Shown piece by piece: positions 1 to 6,064 of a stretch of 22,844 nucleotides of DNA. Made by a program: the position numbers and the translations under genes. The DNA is taken from NCBI GenBank assembly GCA_012841485.1, contig DUUU01000433.1:1-22844 (forward strand), written 5' to 3'. The notes beneath the pieces were generated by a model, which was given only the letters and a program-made list of their open reading frames with translations, made no database searches and was not told where the DNA came from. This DNA comes from Armatimonadota bacterium. Its GTDB lineage: Bacteria > Armatimonadota > JAAZEB01. The stretch's first letter is position 1. Every line of letters begins with the position of its first letter.

Positions 1-41
1 ACGCTCCGGGCACTCCGCCCGAACCGAGATAGGTGCGGCAG

Positions 42-710
42 TTACCCCCCTTTGGCTCGGTACGCGAGCACCTTCTTCACGTACTTCTGAGTCTCGGCGT
101 AGGGAGGCACGCCGCCGTGGCGCTTCACGGCGCCAGGGCCCGCGTTGTAGGCAGCGACAGCAAGCCGGGTGCTCCCAAACTCATCGAGCAGCCAGCGCAG
201 GAAGCGCGTGCCCGCCATGATGTTCTGGGTCGGGTCCCAGGGATTGGTGACCCCCAGGTTGCGTGCCGTCTCCGGCATCAACTGCATCAGGCCCATCGCT
301 CCCGCGTGCGAGAGAGTTCGGTTATCAAAGCGCGACTCGGCACGCACAATCGCACGGATCAGCGCGGGATCCACCTTGTAGCGGCGCGAAGCCTGGAGGA
401 TGATCCGGTTGATCGTCGTCATACTGACGGTGCCGCGCGATACAAGCCGATCGCGCTTGCTCTTCGTGGCAGCCGCAGCAGGCGATCCAAGCGTCGATGA
501 AAGCGCCGCTGTAATCGAACTGCTGCCCGTGGTCTCACTGGGACCGAGTGCCCCGGCTCCCAGCAGGCCGATACTCAGCGCCAACGGCGCCGCAACCCGC
601 TTGAGCCAATGCGAACGTGTGGATAGGAAGCTGCAGATCCTATCAGTGGTCCGAAGCCGCTGGTGGTCGCTTGCGATAGACTCACTGTCGCGAGTCTTCA
701 TGGGTGTCAA
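42..710 (-). CDS. Lytic transglycosylase, SLT domain, membrane-targeted
   Basis: Predicted peptidoglycan lytic transglycosylase (goose-lysozyme-like SLT fold) that cleaves the MurNAc-GlcNAc bond and acts outside the membrane. A basic N-terminus and a hydrophobic stretch at about residues 38-56 look like a signal peptide or anchor. The catalytic domain spans about 100-220. It has the Glu in the A-E-S-R-F motif (E125), GAMGLMQLMP (137-146) and AYNAGP (187-192), all hallmarks of family 1 SLT enzymes. The listed start is TTG, with a GGGGG tract nine bases upstream; an ATG three codons later (701) is the alternative. It is divergent from the sugar isomerase gene. Family assignment is secure; the particular paralogue and the start are not. 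Confidence 0.9.
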   Translation of the reverse strand: MTPMKTRDSESIASDHQRLRTTDRICSFLSTRSHWLKRVAAPLALSIGLLGAGALGPSETTGSSSITAALSSTLGSPAAAATKSKRDRLVSRGTVSMTTINRIILQASRRYKVDPALIRAIVRAESRFDNRTLSHAGAMGLMQLMPETARNLGVTNPWDPTQNIMAGTRFLRWLLDEFGSTRLAVAAYNAGPGAVKRHGGVPPYAETQKYVKKVLAYRAKGG

Positions 711-788
711 CAGACGGTTCCCCCTTCTGGTAGGCTATCAATGCACGCTCCGAGCCCCCGCAGTCGGCACTCGGTGCGCAACAAATGG

Positions 789-804
789 ATTGGGGCGCCC
801 CAAT
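789..804. promoter_or_regulatory. Perfect 16-bp palindrome between divergent genes
   Basis: ATTGGGGCGCCCCAAT is self-complementary over all 16 bases. It lies between the lytic transglycosylase gene (-) and the sugar isomerase gene (+), about 70 bp upstream of the candidate rightward promoter. It looks like an operator for a dimeric regulator, but no regulator gene is adjacent and the role is inferred. Confidence 0.35.
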
Positions 805-857
805 TGCGCCCCGTGCAAAAAAGGACCCCCTCGAATCAGGGCGGTTCCACGTATTTG

Positions 858-885
858 TTTGCATTCTTCCCTCAGCGGGTATACT
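858..885 (+). promoter_or_regulatory. Candidate sigma70-type promoter for the sugar isomerase-nucleoside hydrolase operon
   Basis: A -10 box TATACT (880-885) lies 16 bp downstream of a weak -35 box, TTTGCA (858-863). Transcription would start near 892 and give a leader of about 115 nt before the start at 1007. The -10 is good; the -35 matches consensus at only four of six positions. Confidence 0.45.
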
Positions 886-1006
886 CGTCTAATGTCCGCA
901 GCGTCGGAATCTGGCGTGACGGGGCAGGGAGAGCAGCGTTCCGGGCGAAACAGAGCAGCAGATGGCCGGAATGCCGGCCCGCGCGAAGCACTCGGAGGAG
1001 AGCAGC

Positions 1007-1864
1007 ATGTTCATGAATCTTTCGCCCGGCGCCATCGGCATCCGCGCTTCCCTGCCGGAGGCAGTCCGTTTGGCAAGCGCGCATGGCTTCGGGGGCGTTG
1101 ACATTGCCATCGGCGAGGTAGAGCAAATCGCATCGGAAAGCTCGGTCGATGCCGTCCGCGAGCTCTTCGCCACGGCGGGGGTGCGCCCCGGCGGGTGGGG
1201 GTTGCCCGTGAATTGGCGCGGCAATGAGTCGGAGTACCAGCAGGGCCTCTCGAACCTGGGGCGGCTCGCGGCCCTCGGACAGGCCATCGGCGCCACCCGG
1301 GTGACGCAGTGGATCCCGTCTGCCTCCGACGAGCGCGCCTTCTACGAGAACTTCCACTTCCATGTCGCGCGCTTCCAGCCCATCGCGCGCATCCTCGCGG
1401 AGCATGGCTGCCGCCTCGCCCTGGAGTTCATCGGTCCCCAAACGCAGCGCAACGGCAAGAAGTATGGCTTCATCCACACCCTGGATGGGATGCTTGCCCT
1501 CTGCGCCGCCATTGGCCCAAACGTGGGGCTTCTCCTCGATTCCTGGCACTGGTACACTTCGCACGGCACGCTGGCCGAGCTCGACCACGTGACGAATGAC
1601 CAGATCGTCTACGTCCACGTGAACGACGCTCCCGCTGGGGTGGCGAACGATGACCAAATCGACAACGTGCGCTGCCTGCCAGGCGAGACGGGCGTCATCG
1701 ATCTGCCCGGCTTCCTGCGCACGCTGGAGGCCGCCGGCTATGACGGCCCGGTGACGCCGGAGCCGTTCAGCCAGCGGGTGCGCGAGATGCCCGCCGAGGA
1801 GGCCGCCCGCACGACCGCCACGGCCTTGAGAGGCGCCTGGCATGCCGCCGGACTGCGAGAGTGA
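1007..1864 (+). CDS. Sugar phosphate isomerase/epimerase (xylose isomerase-like TIM barrel)
   Basis: A 285-residue member of the AP-endonuclease-2/xylose-isomerase-like superfamily, typically metal-dependent sugar or inositol isomerases and epimerases. The four expected metal ligands are visible: E140 (in ALEF), D178 (LLLDSWHWY), H204 (VYVHVND) and E252 (VTPEPFS). The ATG at 1007 is chosen because GGAGGAG lies six bases upstream; an earlier ATG at 962 lacks such a site. The stop overlaps the start of the next gene (TGATG), so the two are probably translationally coupled. The substrate cannot be told from sequence. Pairing with a nucleoside hydrolase suggests that released ribose-like sugars might be handled together, which is inference. 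Confidence 0.85.
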   Translation: MFMNLSPGAIGIRASLPEAVRLASAHGFGGVDIAIGEVEQIASESSVDAVRELFATAGVRPGGWGLPVNWRGNESEYQQGLSNLGRLAALGQAIGATRVTQWIPSASDERAFYENFHFHVARFQPIARILAEHGCRLALEFIGPQTQRNGKKYGFIHTLDGMLALCAAIGPNVGLLLDSWHWYTSHGTLAELDHVTNDQIVYVHVNDAPAGVANDDQIDNVRCLPGETGVIDLPGFLRTLEAAGYDGPVTPEPFSQRVREMPAEEAARTTATALRGAWHAAGLRE

Positions 1865-2829
1865 TGCGAATGAAGCCGATCCTCCTCGATTGCGATACCG
1901 GCGTCGATGACAGCCTCGCGATCCTGCTGGCGATGCGCTCCCCCGAGCTGCGGGTCGAGGCGATCACCACGGTAGGCGGCAACACCCAGGTCGATCACGC
2001 TGCGCGGAACACCCTGCTCACGCTGGAGCAGTTGGCGCAAGACGCGCTCCCGCCCGTTGCCAAGGGCGAAGCGAATCCCATCGAGCGTCCGCTCTTCACC
2101 GCCCTGGAGGTGCATGGGGGCGATGGCCTGGGCGGGGTCACCCGGATCCTTGAGCCAGATGGGTCGCGCCGCTACCCGGAGCCGCGCCTGGGCCTCGAGC
2201 CGCGCCACGGTGTGGATCTGCTCCTCGACACCATCGGCCGCTTCCCGGACGAACTGACGCTCATCGCCACCGGGCCGTTGACCAACGTCGCCCGGGCGAT
2301 CATCCGCAACCCGGCCCGGATGCGCCGGCTGCGCGAGATCCTGATCATGGGGGGCGCCTTTCGCGTCTATGGCAACACCACCCCCGTCGCGGAATTCAAC
2401 ATCTTCGTGGACCCTCACGCCGCGCAGATAGTGCTCGATTGCGGCGTGCCGGTCACCCTGGTGCCCCTCGACGTGACTCACCAGGTCTGCCTGATGCAAA
2501 GCGAGGTGAATGCCATCGAGGTGGAAGGTCGGCTGGCGCGCTTCGTGCGCGACGTCACCCGCGAGTACACCGAGTATCACATCGAGCAGGATGGTTTCGC
2601 AGGGTGCTACCTGCACGACCCGATCACGGTCGCGCTCGCCATTGACCCGACGCTTCTGGAGAGCGTGGAGGCCTATGTGCAGGTGGAGACTGCCGGCGAT
2701 CTCACCCTGGGGCAGACAGTGGCCGACTTGCGGCCCGGGAGGAGCACGCACACCAATGCCCGCGTCTGCACCGGCATTGATGCCGAACGCTTCCTCACGC
2801 TCTTCCGAAACCGGGTCCTGTCTAGATAG
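1864..2829 (+). CDS. Inosine-uridine-type nucleoside hydrolase
   Basis: Hydrolyses the N-glycosidic bond of ribonucleosides to give base and ribose. The N-terminal calcium-binding motif is complete: D9, D11, D15 and D16 in LLDCDTGVDD. Other family signatures are ATGPLTNVARAI, an EFNIFVDPHAA segment and the C-terminal H251-D252 pair (YLHDP). Length (321 residues) is normal for the family. Start choice is ambiguous: GTG 1861, ATG 1864 or ATG 1870. ATG 1864 is preferred because it forms a TGATG overlap with the upstream stop. Purine or pyrimidine preference cannot be decided from sequence. It belongs to the same operon as the sugar isomerase. Confidence 0.9.
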   Translation: MRMKPILLDCDTGVDDSLAILLAMRSPELRVEAITTVGGNTQVDHAARNTLLTLEQLAQDALPPVAKGEANPIERPLFTALEVHGGDGLGGVTRILEPDGSRRYPEPRLGLEPRHGVDLLLDTIGRFPDELTLIATGPLTNVARAIIRNPARMRRLREILIMGGAFRVYGNTTPVAEFNIFVDPHAAQIVLDCGVPVTLVPLDVTHQVCLMQSEVNAIEVEGRLARFVRDVTREYTEYHIEQDGFAGCYLHDPITVALAIDPTLLESVEAYVQVETAGDLTLGQTVADLRPGRSTHTNARVCTGIDAERFLTLFRNRVLSR

Positions 2830-2836
2830 GGGAGGG

Positions 2837-2850
2837 GAGATCGCGATCTC
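2837..2850. terminator. Palindrome between convergent genes, possible bidirectional terminator
   Basis: GAGATCGCGATCTC is a perfect 14-bp palindrome in the 44-bp gap between the nucleoside hydrolase stop (+) and the STN-protein stop (-). It can form a hairpin on either transcript, but neither side has a T-run, so terminator activity is only suggested by position. Confidence 0.3.
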
Positions 2851-2873
2851 GCCCGGGCAAGGGCATGCTTTGC

Positions 2874-3620
2874 CTAGCGCCGGCGGATGACGATGCCGGG
2901 CGCGGTGAAGGGGATGGTGTAGGAGCCGAGAGGCCCCTGGATAGAAGTCGTGCCTTCCGCCGGAAGCGCCAGCTCGAAGCCGCCGCCCGGCAGCAGGCGG
3001 AAGCCCTCCGGGAGGGGGAGTGTGAGCGGGCCAAGGCGCAGCGCCTGCGATCCGCTCTGCGGCGGCGCAGGTTGGACGCGGCGCGGATATGGGGTCACAG
3101 CGGGCACGGCCCAAGAGCCGTTGAGATAGGTGCCGGGAGGCATCCCGGTCACGGGACGCGGCGCGAACCCGGCCAATGCGGGCGCATGCGCGAAGCGCAC
3201 GCGCGGGCGGGGCTCCCTTCGTGGGAGACGCTGGATCGACTCGATGATGCGCCGGCGCTCCAGCGCGCGCTCCTCCTCCTCCAGTTGCTCGCTGACGCTC
3301 CGATGCCCCTCGCGCCTGGCAATCCGGTAGAGGCGGCCCTCGCGCGCGAAGGTAAAGCCACGCGGTTCCAGCACCACGCGCAGCGCCGTCTCCAGTGGCA
3401 CGTTCTCCAGATCGACGGAGAATGTCTCGGGCGTGTTTCGGGGGGCTTCATAGGAGAAGCCGGTTCCCTGAAAGAGGCGGTAGAGGGTTTCGAGGAGGTC
3501 GGCTCCCGAAAAGGAGAGCGTGACGCGCGGTTCATCGGAGGCGGCCGTGTTGGGCGCGCCGTCTCCATGCGCAAGAGAGCCAAAGATCAAGCTAAACGCA
3601 ATCAGGAGCACCGCTCGCAA
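2874..3620 (-). CDS. Exported protein with a single secretin/TonB short N-terminal (STN) domain
   Basis: A 248-residue protein with an N-terminal signal peptide (hydrophobic residues about 3-17, ending near AHG). An STN-like domain follows at about 33-98: a VTLSFSGADLLETLYRLF-type strand-helix segment, then FSVDLENVPLETALRVVLEPRGF and a final GRLYRI strand. This pattern is found at the N-terminus of secretins (PilQ/GspD) and TonB receptors. Here no secretin or barrel domain follows, only an Arg/Glu-rich linker (about 105-150) and a proline-rich tail. The start is TTG with a weak GGGGGT site; GTG at 3611 is an alternative. It lies 84 bp downstream of dapA on the same strand. Function is unknown. 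Confidence 0.65.
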   Translation of the reverse strand: MRAVLLIAFSLIFGSLAHGDGAPNTAASDEPRVTLSFSGADLLETLYRLFQGTGFSYEAPRNTPETFSVDLENVPLETALRVVLEPRGFTFAREGRLYRIARREGHRSVSEQLEEEERALERRRIIESIQRLPRREPRPRVRFAHAPALAGFAPRPVTGMPPGTYLNGSWAVPAVTPYPRRVQPAPPQSGSQALRLGPLTLPLPEGFRLLPGGGFELALPAEGTTSIQGPLGSYTIPFTAPGIVIRRR

Positions 3621-3704
3621 CGCCGCACCCCCGATCCCGAATGGGGCAAAAGGAAGCAGGGGCCCGAGAACCCGGCCTGGGCATCCAGGCCCCTCCTCCT
3701 TGGT

Positions 3705-4583
3705 CTAGATCAGTCCCAATCCCTGCAGGGCCGCGTCCACCACGGCTCGCTCTTTCTCGTTGGCTTCAACCAGCGGGAGGCGCACGCCACCGACGGGAAC
3801 CCCGATGCGGTTCAGGCCATACTTCACTGGCACGGGGTTGGTCGTCACGAAGATCCCCTTGAAGAGGGGCATCAGCTTCAGGTGGAGTGCGAGAGCCCCG
3901 GCGGTGTCGCCGGCAGCGAACTTATCCACCATCTCACGGATCAGCTTGCCCGCCAGGTGGGCTGCCACGCTGATGATGCCATGTCCACCGATGGCCATGA
4001 TCGGCAGCGTCACCCCGTCGTCCCCGCTGTAGATCAGGAACGATGGCGGCGTATTCGCCCGGATCTCCGCCACGGCTTCCAGGTTCTTGCTCGCCTCCTT
4101 GACCGACGTGATATTCGGTATCTCCGAGAGGCGGATGATCGTCTGCGGCTCGATATTGGTCACCGTCCGCGTAGGCACATTGTAGAGGATGACCGGAACG
4201 GAGATGCTCTGCGCAACCGCTTTGAAATGCTGGTAGAGGCCCTCCTGGGAAGGCTTGTTGTAGTAGGGCGCCACGAGCATCACCGCATCAACGCCGATCT
4301 TCTCGGCCTGGCGTGAGAGCTCGATGCTCTCGGCGGTGCTGTAGTTGCCGGTGCCGGCAATGACGGCAGCTTTGCCCGCGGCCACACCTTTGACGACCTT
4401 GAAAAGCTCCAGCTTCTCAGCCGTTGTCAGCGTCGGCGACTCACCCGTGGTCCCACTGACCACAATTCCCTGCGTTCCGGTCTCGATCAGGTGTTGTGCC
4501 AGGCGCTCGGCGGCTTTATAGTCCACATTGAGATCTGAATCAAAGGGCGTGGCCATCGCCGTGAGCAATCTGCCGAGTTCCAT
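3705..4583 (-). CDS. dapA: 4-hydroxy-tetrahydrodipicolinate synthase
   Basis: Condenses pyruvate with aspartate semialdehyde, the first committed step of the diaminopimelate/lysine pathway, in the cytoplasm. The catalytic set is intact and offset by one from E. coli numbering: Schiff-base K162 (SVKEASK), Y134 and R139 in YNVPTRT, and T45-T46 in GTTGES. Length (292 residues) is typical. The ATG at 4583 is chosen over longer readings because AGGAAGGG lies eight bases upstream and the family N-terminus (GRLLTAMATPF) begins there. The gene has its own near-consensus promoter just upstream. No other lysine-pathway genes are in the window. Confidence 0.97.
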   Translation of the reverse strand: MELGRLLTAMATPFDSDLNVDYKAAERLAQHLIETGTQGIVVSGTTGESPTLTTAEKLELFKVVKGVAAGKAAVIAGTGNYSTAESIELSRQAEKIGVDAVMLVAPYYNKPSQEGLYQHFKAVAQSISVPVILYNVPTRTVTNIEPQTIIRLSEIPNITSVKEASKNLEAVAEIRANTPPSFLIYSGDDGVTLPIMAIGGHGIISVAAHLAGKLIREMVDKFAAGDTAGALALHLKLMPLFKGIFVTTNPVPVKYGLNRIGVPVGGVRLPLVEANEKERAVVDAALQGLGLI

Positions 4584-4626
4584 GCAAGTATCCCTTCCTG
4601 TAGCGGGGGCTTGTTCCCCCTCTCGT

Positions 4627-4655
4627 AGTATAGCGAAAAGCCGAAAGGGTGTCAA
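4627..4655 (-). promoter_or_regulatory. Near-consensus sigma70-type promoter of dapA
   Basis: On the minus strand TTGACA (4655-4650) and TATACT (4632-4627) are separated by exactly 17 bp. The predicted transcript starts about 35 bp before the dapA ATG and includes its ribosome-binding site. Confidence 0.8.
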
Positions 4656-4700
4656 CGAAAGGGCCCACGTACTCCAGACGCAGGGCCGGCGCTCACCCGC

Positions 4701-4722
4701 GCGCGGCGCTTCAGCGCCGCGC
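4701..4722. other. Perfect 9-bp GC hairpin between the J-like gene and dapA
   Basis: GCGCGGCGC and GCGCCGCGC pair perfectly around a TTCA loop. It lies downstream of the better terminator at 4734-4749 on the minus strand and upstream of the dapA promoter. It may back up termination; no T-run follows. Confidence 0.35.
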
Positions 4723-4733
4723 TGCTTCTCTGA

Positions 4734-4749
4734 AAAGCCCTTCGGGCTC
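4734..4749 (-). terminator. Rho-independent terminator of the J-like gene
   Basis: On the minus strand AGCCC, loop GAA, GGGCT is followed directly by a short T-run (TTTTC). It starts about 11 bp after the stop codon of the gene ending at 4760. The stem is short but GC-rich and can be extended by G-T pairs. Confidence 0.55.
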
Positions 4750-4759
4750 CCCCTCCCTT

Positions 4760-5275
4760 TCAGAGTCGGCGCTCGCGAGCAAGCGCCTTGCGGAGCGTGA
4801 GATAGGCCTCGTCGAGGCGCGCTTCCTCCTGACGAGCGCGTGCCTGCTGGACGGGATCGTCCGAGAACTGCTCCGGATTGCACCGCGCCTTGAGCCTGCG
4901 GTAAGCCCGCCCCACCTGCTCCAGATTGGCGGTTGGCGGCAAGTCGAGCGTCGCGTAATGCGAAGCCAATGCGGCCAGACCGGGTGGAGGGCTCTTCGCC
5001 TGCGGGCCCAGATCCAGCGTGGGGGGGCCCTTCGGGCTGCGCTCTTCTACGGAGGGCGCCTCCGGCAGTCTCAGCTCCTGGGGCGTTGCCATCGGAGGCG
5101 GCGCGCCGCCGGCCTGGGCCCAGGCCTCCATCTCCGCCCGAGCTTCCATCTCCGCGCAGGCCTGCTCCACCTCCTCGCGCGCATCCCGCTGGGCGCGGTC
5201 TGACCGACGCAGGGAAGTCCCAACAGAGCGGCCCATGCCTCGCATCACCCGCCACAGTCTTCTGTTCAGCGCCAT
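4760..5275 (-). CDS. J-domain-like protein lacking the HPD motif
   Basis: A 171-residue soluble protein. Residues about 106-165 follow the J-domain pattern: HYATLDLPPTANLEQVGRAY, then YRRLKARC, then a helix with DEAYLTLRKAL. At the position where a functional J domain carries His-Pro-Asp after helix II, this one has N133-P134-E135. It is therefore unlikely to stimulate Hsp70 ATPase in the usual way. The N-terminal half has a basic patch, an Ala/Glu-rich helical stretch (about 25-55) and a proline-rich linker. The ATG at 5275 is chosen for GGAGAGG seven bases upstream. The domain call rests on pattern only. Confidence 0.65.
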   Translation of the reverse strand: MALNRRLWRVMRGMGRSVGTSLRRSDRAQRDAREEVEQACAEMEARAEMEAWAQAGGAPPPMATPQELRLPEAPSVEERSPKGPPTLDLGPQAKSPPPGLAALASHYATLDLPPTANLEQVGRAYRRLKARCNPEQFSDDPVQQARARQEEARLDEAYLTLRKALARERRL

Positions 5276-5422
5276 GTCGCCCCTCTCCTTAGTGGAACGC
5301 AACCCCTCGCGTTACCCGCCCATCGCCGGGCGTTGCCCGATGTGCCCCTTCAGGGGGTTTCCCATATGGCAGTTCGCCAGAAGCGCACGCGTATTCCACC
5401 GAGAGTGCTCGCCGGCGGGTGG

Positions 5423-5650
5423 CTACTTCTTGCTGTCCCACTGCCGGAGCAACTCCCTGAACTCCTCCCGGGCGTCTGCCGTGCCTCCTGGAGCCGGCGA
5501 CACGGCACCGCCACTCGCGGCCTGCCGGATGCGCGCCAGCTTCAGCTCCTGAACCCACTCCTGTAGAATATCAAGCCCCTCGCTGTCGAGCTGGTCGATC
5601 AGGGGCCGGATCGACTCCAGGAGGTCATGACGCTTGATCACATCGCTCAT
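5423..5650 (-). CDS. Small conserved-looking hypothetical protein (75 aa)
   Basis: I do not recognise this protein. It is soluble, acidic N-terminally and predicted helical, with a short Gly/Ala/Pro linker near residues 45-58 and no cysteines. A GGAGGG site lies seven bases before the ATG. Its ATG overlaps the stop codon of the upstream gene (ATGA), a common sign of translational coupling. It is the last gene of the glycosidase operon; about 147 bp separate it from the J-like gene start. Confidence 0.7.
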   Translation of the reverse strand: MSDVIKRHDLLESIRPLIDQLDSEGLDILQEWVQELKLARIRQAASGGAVSPAPGGTADAREEFRELLRQWDSKK

Positions 5651-6039
5651 TCTAGTTCCCTCCGGCCAGTCACGATCACGGTACCATACACCCTGCTCTG
5701 TTGCACCCAGCCACGAGTGGTGACCCGCCCTCCCGGAGGCGGCACGCTCTTATCGGTGACCACGAGAATCTTCCCGGTGCGGTCTTGAACACGGAAGATA
5801 CCTCGGCCTCGAGGAGGCACTTGAAAGCAGTGAGCCGCCACCCCTCGCACGGTAATGCGTCTTCCCGCAAACCGCTCCGTATCAATCAAGACATCGCGGA
5901 TCGGTACCGGCCAATGCGCGCGAATGAGAATCGCCAATGCCATCGCGCCCGATACCGCCGCGAGAGCCATGCCAGTTCGAATTTTCAAACGCCCTCTTGC
6001 TCCATGCAACCGCGCGCGGACGAACCGGCGTGGTCGCAT
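5647..6039 (-). CDS. Membrane-anchored OB-fold-like protein
   Basis: A 130-residue protein with an Arg-rich N-terminus, one transmembrane segment (about residues 23-40) and a domain at about 46-126. That domain reads as an OB-fold beta barrel: RRITVRGVA, GIFRVQDRTGKILVVTD, GRVTTRGWVQ and a final strand. Similar folds occur in CcmE-like and other periplasmic OB proteins; the heme-binding His motif of CcmE is not seen. It starts 25 bp after the glycosidase gene stop and overlaps the following small gene by four bases. No strong ribosome-binding site precedes the ATG at 6039. Function is unknown. Confidence 0.65.
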   Translation of the reverse strand: MRPRRFVRARLHGARGRLKIRTGMALAAVSGAMALAILIRAHWPVPIRDVLIDTERFAGRRITVRGVAAHCFQVPPRGRGIFRVQDRTGKILVVTDKSVPPPGGRVTTRGWVQQSRVYGTVIVTGRRELE

Positions 6040-6064
6040 CCGCGCACCTGGCCCTGATCCACGC

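Noticed and set aside
618..626. DnaA-box-like TGTGGATAG
   Set aside because: It is a single imperfect match inside the transglycosylase coding region and distant from the iteron region.
872..1843. 323-codon minus-strand open frame opposite the sugar isomerase
   Set aside because: The plus strand has a good ribosome-binding site and all four metal ligands; the minus frame has no recognisable features.
1738..3114. 458-codon minus-strand open frame across the nucleoside hydrolase
   Set aside because: It is antisense to a gene with complete catalytic motifs and shows no domain pattern of its own.
2865..4316. 483-codon plus-strand open frame across the STN gene and dapA
   Set aside because: It overlaps dapA, whose catalytic residues and promoter are intact, and its composition is that of a GC-rich shadow.
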